This document shows, one piece after another, positions 27,630 to 40,091 of a stretch of 64,000 nucleotides of DNA. The notes beneath the pieces were generated by a model that was not told the DNA's origin, did not search any database, and saw nothing but the letters and a program-made list of their open reading frames with translations. This DNA is from Geosiphon pyriformis (lineage: Eukaryota > Glomeromycota > Glomeromycetes > Archaeosporales > Geosiphonaceae): NCBI GenBank assembly GCA_016748015.1, contig JAAOMT010000128.1, positions 2,062,372 to 2,126,371 on the forward strand. The letters are read 5' to 3'. A program made the translations under genes and the position numbers. The stretch's first letter is position 1. The number at the start of each line of letters is the position of its first letter.

Positions 27630-27860
27630 AATAAACTGATTTATTTTCAAAGTATTTTTTTATATTTTAAATTATTTGTGCTATTGGGTTTATAATAAAA
27701 TAATTAATTTTTTATTAATTACTTATATAGTTTCTTTGTAAATAAAAATTAATTCTTTTACAGAAATTTTTGATTGTAAATTTTTTAATAATATGTAATT
27801 ATTTTGTTATAAAAGTTAACTTTTTACAAAAAAACTTAACTGTAAACTATTTAATAATAT
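27630..27860 (+). repeat. 230-bp repeat unit in copy 2
   Basis: Matches 9,600-9,840 directly and 5,410-5,640 in reverse. It contains the same TATAAACCCAATA-type box (reverse strand) and the two 66-bp sub-units. Confidence 0.65.
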
Positions 27861-29472
27861 AAAAAAAATTAAATAATAAGAAATAAAAAAACTGTTTTCT
27901 GTTTAAATTTAGAATTAATTAAGTAATTACTAAATTAATAGCTAATTATTTTCAGAACATTAATTAAAATTTGTGAGTTTTAAAGTTATAATTATAAAAA
28001 AATTTTGGTTTTTAAATTAGATTTTATTTTGTTAATTTGTAATAATTAATTAATTTTTAAGAAAATAATTATAAACTAAGATAAAATTTTAGTAAAGATA
28101 TATTTTTTAAAAAAAGAAGCTTTTCTTTTATATAATTTGTTATAATACTATTTTATAATTTAATACTTTTTATTATTATTATTTTAGCAAACTTAAAATA
28201 TATTTAGACAAATTACAAGTTAATTTTATGAACTATTAATTATTTTAAAAAATTATTAAATATTTTAACGAATTCTTAATATATAACATAGTTTAAAGTA
28301 TTATATAATTTGATTATTATATTTAATTATACTTGTATATTATGTTAATTAATAACTCAAATTTTTACTAGTAATACTATTTACCAAAACATTTTTATTA
28401 ATAATTAATATTATAATTCAATTAAACTAAATTTAAAAATAAATATAGATTTAATAAATTTTTGAAATTTTAAAAAAATAATAATCTTTTAAAACTATTT
28501 ATTATTTATAGTTTTTTTATAAAACTGCTTTTTTTAATAGTCAACAAATTAATATTTAAAACATAATATTTTTTAATAATTATATAAATAGACTAATTCA
28601 ATTTAAATAACATAAGACTCTTTATTTTATACTTAAAATTAATTTTTATGTTATTAAATTTGTTTATATTAATCAAATTATTACTTAGAAAAGAAGATTT
28701 GCTTAAAAAAAAACTGTTTAATATTTTTATTTGTTTTTTTTTAGTTTTAGCATAAAACTATTATTAATAAAATCATATATATATTACTTTTTATTATCAT
28801 TTTTTTGGTTATATTATCATAAGTAATAATTATTAATTTTTATATAAAAGAATTAATATTTTATAAAATATTAAAAATTATAACAGAAAAAAACAAAATA
28901 ACAAAAACTTTTTTTAAAAACTATTTTTCTTTAAAAATTTTTAATTAAAAAAAAAAGAAGTTTTTTTAATTAAAAAATATAATTGCTTTATATAATATTT
29001 ATAAAATTAAATTAAATTAAATATTTAGCTTTTAAAATAAAATTAATTAAATATATATCTAAAAATTTTTTATTTTTTATTCACTTAATTTTAATTATAA
29101 TTAAAAAATATATTATAATTATATTTAAGTTTAAAAAAGTTTTTAATACTTATTAAAATTCAAAATTCAAAAAAAGGTTGTATTTAATAAACAACTTTTA
29201 ATATTAATATAAATAAATTAAATGGTTTTTAAACTATTTATCAAGTTTTAAGTTTTTATAAATTAATTTATTAAAATAATTTTTATGTTAAAATTATTAT
29301 TTTATTTACTATATTTTATATTATTGTATTAAATAAATTATTTGTTTTTAAATTAAATCTTTTAAATTTAAGTTACAATATTTAATAAAATTTTTGATTA
29401 AGCTTATTAAATTTTTGGTAATCTAAATTATTTTTTAATATTAAAATAAATAACTAGTTAATTTTTAAATAA

Positions 29473-29756
29473 TAAAAATTGGGAATTGCTAAATCAACTC
29501 ATCCGCAACACGTAAATTAAATATATATAGAATTTTAATATTTATTTATTAGTAATTCTAATAAATATTAGTTAATTAAAATAAAAATAACTTTTTTTTA
29601 TATAAAATTGAATATAGATGATATGTTCAATTTTTTTATTATGCCTTAAGTAATTTATATTTGTTAATATGTTCCTATATATAGTTGAATACGAAACTAT
29701 GACGTAAATAATATCACGTGTTGCGAGTGAGTCGATTTAGCAATTCTCTAAAAATT
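29473..29756. mobile_element. MITE with 8-bp target-site duplication
   Basis: The element is 29,481-29,748 (268 bp), flanked on both sides by the same 8-mer TAAAAATT (29,473-29,480 and 29,749-29,756). The ends are inverted repeats of about 38 bp: left GGGAATTGCTAAATCAACTC... and right, read on the other strand, GAGAATTGCTAAATCGACTC..., both followed by CGCAACACGT. The interior is A/T with no ORF. The ends keep several CpG sites although the surroundings have lost theirs, so insertion came after most of the decay. An 8-bp duplication with ends starting G(A/G)G fits Merlin-like or mutator-like elements; hAT is less likely because its ends usually start CA. The family assignment is inference. 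Confidence 0.85.
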
Positions 29757-31383
29757 AATATATTAATATTTAATTTGTTTTAAAATTTGCTTTAAATCAA
29801 AAAAATAATATATATTTAATAAATAACAAAAAAACAAAAAAACATTAATCTATAATATTTAATATAATAAAAATAAACTTAATAAATTTGTTTGATAATA
29901 ATAATTTAAATTATTTTATAAACAAAACTATACAAATAATTTATTTGTTATTTATAATTTAATATAATTTTAATATAAGTTAAAATCATTAATTATATAT
30001 AAAAAGTATATAAGCTATATTTAATAATAAATAAATTACATTTTTTAAATTATAATAAAAAGTTTAATTAAATAAATTTAAGCAAAAATTTGGGTTTTGG
30101 TTAATTAATACAAAAAATTAAAAAATTTAATTCAAAATAAAAATAAAATTAATAAGTTAATTAAAAAATTAGTTATATTAATAATTAATAAACACATTAA
30201 AAATATGGCTGCTAATAATAAAATACAAGTTAAAAATAAAAAATTTGATTTAATTTAGCACAATATTAAAAAATTTATAAATTTGTTAATATTAAAAAAT
30301 TAGATAAAATTAAAATAATAAATAATTAAATTAATTAATTAATATTAAAATATAAATAAAAATATATTTTAATTAATAATAAAACTTAAAAAATAAATTT
30401 ATATTAATTTTAAATCAAATTTAATTAATAATAATGGTTAATATATTACAAATTATTTGTTATTAAATAAAATTTATATAGTTTTTAAAAGAATTTCGAA
30501 ATATTTTAATTAATTTGGTAGTTAATTACATGTAAAAGTTTATAGTTCATATTTATTGTAAATGTTTATATAAGTTATATATATAAATAATATTAATAAT
30601 AATAAAAAAAACATTAAAAAAAGCAAAATAATAATAATAATAATAATAATAATAATTTTAAATCCAAATTAATTAAAAATTTTTAATTATATTATATATA
30701 AATTAACAATATATCAAAACAGACAAATAATAAATTTTGTTATATTTTTTAATTATAAATATCAAAAATATGCTCTTATAATATTTTTATATTTTATATA
30801 ACAAAAATATAAAATTTAATAAAAACACTAATAAAAAACATTATTACAAATACCAAAACTTTGATTATTAATCTTATTTTTAAATATATTTATCAAAAAT
30901 TTATTTTTATATACAAATATTTTTACTATTGTTTTCTTTGTGAATAAGTTTTAAGTTGCTATTTTGAAGCCAATAATAAATATATTAAAAGCAAATTTAT
31001 TAAAATAACAACTTTTTGGTCAATTAATTATTTTAATAATGATTAAATTAAATTATAAACACTCTTTTAAATACAAATCTATTATATTTTATAGCAATCA
31101 TTAAAAAAATTTTCAAATTTTTTGGAGTATGTATACAAATTTTGAATATATGTTTACAAAGTTATTTATTAATTTAATATTTGATAATGTTGCTGTTAAT
31201 GTTATTTTTTAATTTTAATGTTATTATAAAATAGTTTAAACTGGTTTAAATAAGCTAATTACATGTAAAAAATAGATGAGTTGTCCTTATTTAAATTTCT
31301 AAATTATTTGAATAGCAGATAAATAAATTAGACTCAATAAAGAATATAAAATAATAATAATAATAATAATGATAATAATAATA

Positions 31384-32339
31384 TTTTTAATTTCTATACA
31401 GTGTATACTATTGAGAGATTTATGTACAAATGTATTTTCATGCACTTTGACCAAAAGCAAATGTTATTCAACCATGCTATTATACAAGCTCCAATATTTT
31501 TAAATAATAATTTCACACTTAAGCAATATTTGATAATTATTATGACTTACTTTTAAATCAAATCTTTTTTTTTGAATTTTATTCTGACATTCAAATTTTT
31601 TACATAAACTCCAGAGTGTGGCTTTTTCTGAGCATATCGTGAAATCTGAACAAATTTAACCAAATAAATAATTATCAAGTTTTTTCTTATCAAATGTACT
31701 TTTACAAAATTAATTTCATTTTTAAGAAAGTACCTTTGTTTTTTGTTAATTATTTTGAATAGAGTCTGGAGCCAAATATTTTCATCCAATGGATCATAAT
31801 AACTGTTTTGAAAATAGCAAAAGAGGTTTAAATCCAGCACTTGAGATTAGTTTCATCAACAGATAGTTGCAATACCTTACCATGGACTACTCAAGATAAG
31901 CAAATAAGGACTTATTTTGTAAACAATAATAATTTTAAGTTCATTGACTGTCAAAATTTCGTCGTATATTTGAGGTCCCATGTAATTGTACTGAATCTTA
32001 ATGAAATCTATACCAAAGCGCAGAATGTTTAGTAAATAAAGGAAGAACCATTGTCAAAAAAAAGATATTCCGTTTTGGGGTTTTTTTTGTAGAATTTATT
32101 TCCAAATAATTGGTGAGACCTTATTCGGATTTTAAATTCTTAAAAAAATCTTGAAAACTTACAATGAGGAAAATTCGAAATTTTGAGCCTCTTAAATTCA
32201 AAAAATATTAAAATTAGTTCTCATTGTTCTTGTTTCAGGAAAACTTTGAGTGGTCAATAAACTAGAAATATGCAAAATTGTGTTATCGGTATATTTTAAT
32301 AAATGCATTGCTGAATCATATATTTCTAGGAATTAAAAA
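31384..32339. other. Intergenic, 5' flank of the lipase-like gene
   Basis: Composition rises from the AT block. A 95-codon minus ORF (31,553-31,840) and a 63-codon plus ORF (31,841-32,032) abut head to head. Both use a fairly mixed set of amino acids, but neither has a recognisable motif. I see no gene that I can support. Confidence 0.4.
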
Positions 32340-33763
32340 ATGAAAAGAATCACAGAGAATTATTTCTTTTGCTGTTTAATTTTAAAACGAAAAGGTGTTC
32401 AGAGATTTTCATACCTTTTTCCATTAGTGATATTATATTTGGTTCTATTTTCGGTATTTCAAGTATCAATATGGGTAAAGCCAAAGGGAGAAAAACTGTA
32501 TAGAAACGAAAGCCAAATTACTCGCTTGAGAGTGGTCCTCAAAAAGCCATCAAAAAAAATAATACTTTTAAAAAATAACTTCACCCAAATGACAGTGCAA
32601 AAATATAATAGTTTCACTCGAAACAAAATTTTGCGGACACATAACACAAAAAGAACCGTCCAAGCATCAAAGCAATATAAGGACCTTCTTGGAGAAAGGC
32701 ATAAAGAATTGTTAGACAGAATGGCCGAAGCAGCAAAATATGCAAGTCTCGCATATTGTCTGGATGAGAAAGACGAGGCGGGACCAAACATATATGGCAT
32801 GTTGAGCCTGTAACAAGTCTTTATTTTTTCCTGAAATGATACATAAAATAATATTTTTACTCATTCATGTAATAACAGTTAAAGCAATTGTTCAAAAAAA
32901 TGGAATCGAGTTCCCTCACATGATTGTGTATCTTCGAGGTCTAGAAATGACCAAGGAAATGTGGTTGAAAAGGGAAATTCGACTGGGAGAATTTTCTTAT
33001 GAGAATCACTTGGATCTCTATGATGCGTTCTTTTATCAATTTGCAGGTACAAAGACTGAATTGGTCTTTTCTCAACAATTTTACTTGGCAGAAAACACGA
33101 TTACTAGGAAGATAATTTCTGAGGCGAGTCGTACAGTTGGAAGCATTGAAAACATTCATAAAATTAAATTCATAGGACATGGTTTGGGTGGTGGTAAGTT
33201 TTTTATGAAATTTTCACTTTGTCAAAGTTTCAACACCGAAATTTCAATTTTAATCTCTCCCTAGTATATGCTGTATTGTCACAAATCTACTATAAGCAAA
33301 TCTGGGAATTTTTAAGTTTTGAAGTTTATACGTTTGGTCAGCCAAGATTTGGTAATGGAGATTTTTCCAGAGCTATCAATCTCCAAAAAGGGGTATTTAT
33401 TCACCGCATCACATATGGGGATGATTTTGTACCAAGGTCGCCCTTACATTCTCAAAACAGATTGGTACATCATGGACATGAATATTGGATTCATCCTGGA
33501 AATTGTGACTGTAGAAGATCCGAAGAAGTTTTTTTGTGTTATGGATCAAAATTAGCTACAGGTTTCACTTTGGAGTCGTCGGTTTGTGGCTGTTTAAATT
33601 CCTTGATCAAAAATTTTTTTGTCCAACTGCTCTCAAAAATTTTCTTTATTCTTGTCTATGACGAACCCAGTCGTGCAATAATCAATACGAGGATCATATG
33701 GGATCCATGGCTTCTCATTTAGGGCCCTACTTTGGATACAAGATGGGACAATGTTCAAATTAG
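32340..33763 (+). CDS. Class 3 lipase-like alpha/beta hydrolase, nucleophile Ser replaced by Gly
   Basis: Hand model: exons 32,340-32,796, 32,879-33,193, 33,265-33,581 and 33,671-33,763, giving 393 residues. Introns 2 and 3 are GT-AG. Intron 1 keeps the frame only with a GCATGT donor (GC-AG). Residues about 25-46 form a hydrophobic signal-anchor. The lipase core starts at AAKYASLAYC. The nucleophile elbow, normally GHSLGG, reads GHGLGG (Gly near 254). EVYTFGQPRFGN, then GDDFVPRSP with the triad Asp (about 311), HHGHEYWI, and in the last exon SHLGPYFG with the triad His (about 379) all follow the Rhizomucor lipase order. So Asp and His remain but Ser is gone: hydrolysis by the usual route is not expected. 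The protein may be a non-catalytic lipid-binding or regulatory paralogue. Everything else is intact, which argues against a simple pseudogene. Confidence 0.8.
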
Positions 33764-36317
33764 TAATAAATTCTCGAGTTAAATTAACACGTGTATCAGA
33801 TGATATTTTAAAATATAAAAATTATCCTTGAGCCTTAACTTGACGCATTTTTTGTATATTGTTCTCGCTGAATCATCGCTTTTGATCATAATGAGTCGAT
33901 CAATATTTGAAAGATCTTGTAAAAGGCAAAAAAGTGCATTATACATGAGGTGGTAGAAATTTTTTCTGATTATCAATCGAACCAAAATGGTAAATCAAAA
34001 TTTATTATGTATCATGCGAAACAAGATTCTATGATTTGATAAATTTTAATTTAAAATCTTTCAAATTACAACTAAGAATGGTTGGAAACATTCACCAAGC
34101 AAATAAAAACATTTTTTCTGCAGGTATACCCATATAACATGAAGCTAATCAGGATGTTTCATGATTGCAGCTTAAATTATTTTCCTTTAAGGAAAATATA
34201 AACAAAGAGTTAGCTCAATGTGATGAGTAGGTGGGATGATTTGGATTGAGTTATAAATTTTCAGGACTTATAAAGAGGTCGTTATATCAATCCTCGAAAG
34301 AAAGTTGTGGTCAAAAAATATAAAGAAAAGTTTTTTCGGCGAATCAAATGATGAACACAAGAATCATAGATCCTTTGAAATATCATTAATAAAGTCATTT
34401 CTTTGAATCTATCAGAAATTCTATTATACTTATTTCGCAAAAAAGATAAAGCAGTAATTTTCACGCTGAAAATTTTCTCATTTGAGCAATTATAAATTGA
34501 AATCTGAAGAGAAAATCCAAGGCATGTAATTAGCATTGTAGAGTGATTGAAAATAATGAAGAAGAGAATTATTTGGTTTTGACATTATGTTAACTATGGG
34601 AGCATACACGTACATTGTTTTTATTTTCAAAATTGATGTATATATATATATTTTTTTGAAAATTTATTTATTTTATGAAAATATTAATAGAATATTTGTG
34701 ATCAAGTTTTTAAGTTAAAAATCATATACATGTATCTACTTTTCTTTTAGTAAAAATTTTTAATAATATTCAAATTAAAGTAGGTGATTTAGAGAATTTC
34801 TCATAATATTTGAATCATAAGATTTTTATTTCTTATTATGATTGTTTTATATTTCTGGGTTTTAATGTGCTTTTACAGGAAATCGTTATAAAGAATGATT
34901 TCTGGATTAGATTTGCTAAATTATAGTTTAATTTAAATTTCAATTAGAGTTGAGCTTTGTATACAATATTGAATATCTTGATAAGTTTTTAGCAATACAG
35001 GATATTAGGATACAGGATAAATTATTAGTTTTTAATTTCCAGCTAAGCCTTATTCAGTTTTAGTCGATCTAAAGGGGGCTTTATTTTTGCCCCAATGTTT
35101 CATTATATCATTAAAAAATAGAGGAATGTTTTCTCATGATCATAATCAAGTAAACCGGGAAATAGGTGTATATTCTTTTTGAACTTTTTTCTTTTTCTTT
35201 TTTATTCTTGGGGAGATTCGACACAAACAGTAAATAAGCGAGATGAAAACGTTAGGTTTATTTTAAACAGAAGAAAATCCAAGATTATTTTCTTTAAAAT
35301 TATTCTAAATCGTAGTGCAAAAAGAAATTCCTTTTTATTTTATTTTATTTTATTTTTTTAAAAAAATTGATTCGAATCAAATCAAAACCTTTTAATTATT
35401 CAAATAGATAAGGAAATTATTTTTTCCTTGAGAAAAAAAAAAGGTCATGATTAAGGCTACAATATAATCGAGAGGTTTTGTATACTATTATGGTTATAAC
35501 ATTAAAAGATTTTTTTAGGATATTTTCATAAAGTGAAAATACAAAAAAGAAAAAAGCAGACTACGAGAGAAAAAGGAAAACAAATTTATTATTGAAATTG
35601 TTTATATTGTATTGTTTTCTATTTAAGTTTAACAATATTCTTCTTTTGATCAAGGGGAAAATTTAAAAAAGTAGATTAAATGAGGATGCATCAAAATAAA
35701 AAGATGATTCTAGACTGCTTTTAAAACAGGCTTTTAAATAAAAGTTCATTTAAACAAATATTTTCACCTGACCACTTTAACTTTGATCTACAATTTCATT
35801 GTCGAAATCTTTGAAAACCTTTTAACAAATGAAAATCTTTCAACCCATCAGACCTTCAAAATATTTATTTCAAAACTAATCAAAAAGTACTTTAAAGATC
35901 GATTATTATTTTATTTTTTTGAAAAAAAAAAACATGGAAAATTAAGCAAACTTTTGATGTGTATATCTTTGTTTATTGTTACTGTCAAAAATGGGTCTAG
36001 AAAGATTCTTTTTATGTCGAGCAGTCTTGAAAGATAATTACCAAGTTTTCAATTGTTTTCCATTGTTAAACTCTTGTTTTTTTTTTTTGAAGGTTGTGAT
36101 ACAATGTCAAGATGATAAATTTATTTGTATTTATGAAAGTAATCGACTTTTCTTTAAGGGATAACAGATATCAAGCATGAAGATTTTCTAGATTAATAAA
36201 AGTAAATTAAAATTTCTAATGTATGGCACAGATGTAATTAGAAAATCGTATGAAATTAATAGTTTTTCAAAGATCCACAAGTAATTAGACCATTCATAGA
36301 TCTGTTTGTCCACTTTA

Positions 36318-36391
36318 GTTCAGTACAGTTCAGTACAGTTCAGTACAGTACAGTACAGTTCAGTACAGTACAGTTCAGTTCAGTTCAGTTT
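36318..36391. repeat. (CAGTT/CAGTA)n pentanucleotide array
   Basis: About 15 units of CAGTT or CAGTA in mixed order. Confidence 0.9.
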
Positions 36392-36641
36392 TTATTGTTA
36401 TTCTTTCCAAGCGGAAGAAATTTAATCAAAGTCTTAAAATCATTAATAAAGATTTTTTAATCATGGATAATTATCAAAGGCCTGTTTCTCAAAATTTCAA
36501 GTTTGTGATTAATGATGATAAATTAAGATGATTGATTCATTTTGCTTTTTGAAACAAAAAATTGGATAGGTTTAAAATCTTTCTAATTGAGCAAATTATT
36601 ATTGTTAACAAAATTTGTAAAGCATAATTTAGGTTATACAT

Positions 36642-36659
36642 GTATAACTAACTAACTAG

Positions 36660-36703
<44 letters not shown>

Positions 36704-36745
36704 TCATATAACTAATTATATAACTAACTAACTAACTAATTAACT
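36642..36745. repeat. (AACT)n array
   Basis: About 104 bp of ACTA units with a few interruptions. The short motif GTCTCCGAGTCAA begins just after it (36,752). Confidence 0.9.
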
Positions 36746-37267
36746 GAATGAACCGTCTCCGAGTCAACCCTATGATGTGCCTTATTAATTGTTTTAAAAA
36801 GAGAATTAAATCAAAGATTTTGCGTTTTGTTTGTTTTATTGTACATTTTTATCTTAAAATAAAGATCAATTGTAAGGTAGATTAATTCTAGAACAATTTA
36901 AGATATCTCACAAAAGGGTTTAGAAGTTTTTTTTTATTTATTGAATATGTCTTTGTATATATTAAAATTATATCGATTTAAAATAACAATGTTCCTTATG
37001 ATTTCAGATGAATTTTAGTTAAATTTCATTTTGGATTATTAACCATTGTACAACTCTGACGAGTGTTATTGAAAATTAAAGATTTTAATAGGATTAGACT
37101 AAAATCCAAAAATAATGATTATGCATTAAATGATAAAAGAGATTTCAGAAACTTCAAATACTAAGATTTTGATAGAGTTTGTTTGTATATCATGTATATA
37201 TTTTAAAAATTGGCATAATATTGATAAATTATTATTTTTCTACTTTTCACATAGTTTTACGTGAATC

Positions 37268-37325
<58 letters not shown>
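37268..37325. repeat. (AAT)n microsatellite
   Basis: About 19 uninterrupted units. Confidence 0.95.
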
Positions 37326-37795
37326 TAACTATGTACAATTTTCAGGGTATTGTTGCTTCTACTTTATGAAAACTAGAAATCTCATTGAATAATAACCTTT
37401 TTTGATTCGCCTAAGGAGGATAATGAGGTTGATTTGGAAAAAAACGAGAAAAATTGATAGTGTACTGAATACGAACTGATATTGGAATGCTTTCCATAAT
37501 TTAATAAAACCCCTGAATGTTATAATGATATTTCTTTTGTAAGAAAAATTAGCATTCCAAAATTTCCAAAGTTTTTTTTAAAATTAATATATGATCAATT
37601 AAAGTAAGAAAGCTATAATATTAATATCTATGTTTTAATTCCGGAGTAAATATTAAGAATTTATTTGCATTAGGTAGAATTTAATCATTGTTTTTATACT
37701 TGTCACGATCATAAGAATTCTGGAAGTCATGGGTCTGCGACGACATCTAATCTATCTAAAAATTTTCACGAGACATCATCTTTGTATATTATGAG

Positions 37796-38032
37796 ATGAA
37801 TGGCTACCTGCAAATTACTTCACCAAAAGTATGGTCTCTCGATGGATTTGCTAATTGGTGTGGCTCTTGTGAGAGGTTTGAGAGTGATAAAGTGAAGATT
37901 TTGGACCACATTAAGAAAAGACTTGAAGCAACTATGAACAACAAGAATGTTGAAGAGGATCTGTGTCAATGTGCAGCCAGTTGTACAGTGACTTTAATGT
38001 ATGTTAAAATAGTGCATATTTGGATAGGGTAG
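37796..38032 (+). CDS. Possible 5' exon or small ORF, unknown
   Basis: A 78-codon ORF beginning MNGYLQITSPKVWSLDGF, with five cysteines and good amino-acid diversity (GFANWCGSCERF, VEEDLCQCAASC). A further open stretch at 38,314-38,448 after a CAG acceptor (DWKHLNATTNYFQRLKSHN...) may be the next exon. I could not join either in frame to the gene starting at 38,471, so these may be 5' exons of that gene, a separate gene, or remnants. No family is recognised. Confidence 0.35.
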   Translation: MNGYLQITSPKVWSLDGFANWCGSCERFESDKVKILDHIKKRLEATMNNKNVEEDLCQCAASCTVTLMYVKIVHIWIG

Positions 38033-38470
38033 TATGCATAATGAAGTGACTGTTAGTTGCTTCTGTTGCTGCAATTTGAAGAGGGAACAAAGAGGTTGGG
38101 CTTAGCTAGGGGACTATTAGTCAACTGGAAGATCGACTGTTAGTTTGTCCTTCTCTTTGGCCTCCTGTGGCACACTGTCGGACTGTTTGTTATCCAGTGT
38201 TGGACTGTTAGTTCGCCATGACCATGTGTGCTTTAAGCTACTGTGGAGAAAATAAGGGTTGGGTTTAATTATTTGTCATCTAACAAAATTTTTATTTTCT
38301 TGGTTTATAACTGCAGGATTGGAAGCACTTAAATGCAACGACAAATTATTTCCAACGGCTTAAATCCCATAACAAAGCCAAGCAGTCATTAATATTGATC
38401 GAAAATAAGAAGACATTTGAATTGGCTGAGATAGAACAAATGAAGTTACTTTTTTTCTTAATTTTATTTT

Positions 38471-40091
38471 ATGCTACCGGTTGTAGTATCTATGCCAATC
38501 AGTTTTGCTACAGGTTACCCAATTACGAAATCAGCAGTAGAAACTCATCAACATATTGCCCATGGATTTGAAGAATCTTCCAGACAGGTAGGCATTTCCA
38601 ATGATGAATACAATCTTAATCGGCTTTGATCTTTAATGACCATTAAGAAACTGTCATTTTCCAATTCTGATTAGTAATCATATATTCTATTTTTTATAGT
38701 ATTTTAATTATAATGATCTCAGCAACCCTTTTTTACTCAGGAAGAATGATGAAAGTCACAACCAAGTGTTGGCCCAGAATTTAAAGTCTTTAACAAGCAC
38801 ACCTGTGTATAAAAACAAGGTTTGTTCTAAAAATGCTGCCTTTTGTCCTTTTACTTCAGTATCTTATTAAACGTAATTGTTTGGTAATTTGCATCCAGAG
38901 AAAAGAAAGCGATGGCATTAGTGATATAAGGTCACAATTTTTGAAGAATTCAGAAAGGATATGAAATCAAAACATCTTGAGAAGCAGAAAGTTGCCACTA
39001 AAATAAAAGCAACTATACAAGATTATTTTGAGGTATGGTGTTTTTAAGATGTTGTTTTTATTTGCTAGCATTTTCTTTGCTAACCATCTTGCTTTTAGAT
39101 TGCTCTTGATGAATACAGAGGTGTAGGTGAACTTAAGCAATCAATTATTGCATCATTTTCCAAATCATTTGAAAACACATCTGAGCGAGAGATTTTCCAG
39201 AAAATTCAGTTTATTTTTCTTCAATTGTGAGTGTAATATGTGCTATGACCAACTCTTATCCACTTTTTTTGGTCTTGTTCACTGGTCAAGCAAAGGTAAT
39301 TTCATTGTATTGTGGTACTTGAAATATTTATTAAGGTATCTTCTCTTTTTTTATCATTTAGAGTTAACAATATTCCAGTACTGCCATTCAATCAAAATAT
39401 CAGTGAGGGAAGTCTGGTGGCAAATGTAATTAGTCCTGTTCTGCGTACTTTTTTCCACAATCCAGCAATCCATCCAACGATATGGCCTAATACAGCAAGT
39501 GTTAGTGTTAAAATTCAGAAACTTGCAAACAATGATCCTTCCCGTGCCAAACAACCAGATATGATAGGAAATGTTGTCAGTAACAGCAGATTCGTTTACG
39601 AGGTGATGTTTGGGGAAGTGATGGGTGAAGGCAAGAATAACATAGAGAAGAAAAATGCCATCGATTTAATAAGATTAGGAGTTTTTATTAAAGACGCCTT
39701 AGACAATATTCTGCACAAAACTGGTGTCAAATGTGCTGCAAGCCATCAGTAAGAGTTGTTCAGCGGATAAGCTTTGTTTTAATTAATGTTGTTCTATGAC
39801 TGATTTGTAACTATTTATGTAATGCACAGTGACAAGATGGACCGGATATATCATAGTTCTTATCGCTCCCGGTATCTACGTGATGGTAGATGCTGGTTAT
39901 GTAGAATTACCAAGGTCTTTTGAAACTTGCGGTATGTTTTTCAACGGTTTAGACACTCTATTGACATTTCAGGTAATGACTACAAAATTATTCGAGGTTT
40001 CTTATTAATTTCGGGTACGTTGGCTAATTCATACATCTCTTAGGTTGCATATGAACATACGGTAAAAATGGTACTTGAGGCCATAAATTAG
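38471..40091 (+). CDS. Uncharacterised protein, seven exons
   Basis: Exons 38,471-38,587, 38,700-38,819, 38,931-39,032, 39,099-39,226, 39,362-39,748, 39,837-39,972 and 40,044-40,091. All six introns are GT-AG and phases agree throughout, giving 345 residues; the agreement is strong support for the model. No known catalytic motif is seen. The most conserved-looking part is IWPNTASVSVKIQKLANNDP, DPSRAKQPDMIGNV, YEVMFGEVMGEGKNN and DLIRLGVFIKDALD, followed by WTGYIIVLIAPGIYVMVDAG. I recall this style from multi-copy hypothetical proteins of Glomeromycotina, but I cannot name a domain. The fourth exon carries a helical, charged stretch. The ATG at 38,471 follows an in-frame TAA and is the first in frame; upstream exons remain possible. 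Confidence 0.7.

Larger units (their letters stand above)
20350..28350 (+). repeat. Long degenerate repeat, copy 2
   Basis: Collinear with 4,100-10,350 in the same orientation, with about 1.8 kb of net extra sequence. The 68-residue ORF at 23,307-23,513 lies in a conserved segment, and its NLSINISVHVFGL part matches NLSISVRVFGM-type sequence at about 5,800. This suggests the parent element coded for protein in this frame. Ends are undefined. Confidence 0.6.
18295..31383. repeat. AT-rich, CpG-depleted decayed repeat block 2
   Basis: About 13 kb with the same character as block 1: very few G or C, hardly any CG (for example near 24,093, 24,679, 25,854, 26,182, 27,112), and no intact gene. It contains copy 2 of the long repeat, a 268-bp MITE, and AAT arrays at 26,262-26,354, 30,626-30,655 and 31,350-31,383. 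The left edge directly abuts the Fanzor relic. Confidence 0.8.
33764..37795. other. Intergenic AT-rich sequence with microsatellites
   Basis: No gene is supported; short ORFs at 33.8, 34.3, 35.2, 35.8 and 36.0 kb lack motifs. It contains the CAGT-based, AACT and AAT arrays listed separately. Confidence 0.5.

Noticed and set aside
35783-36164. ORFs of 84 and 62 codons
   Set aside because: No motif, poor amino-acid diversity and no splice-consistent extension.
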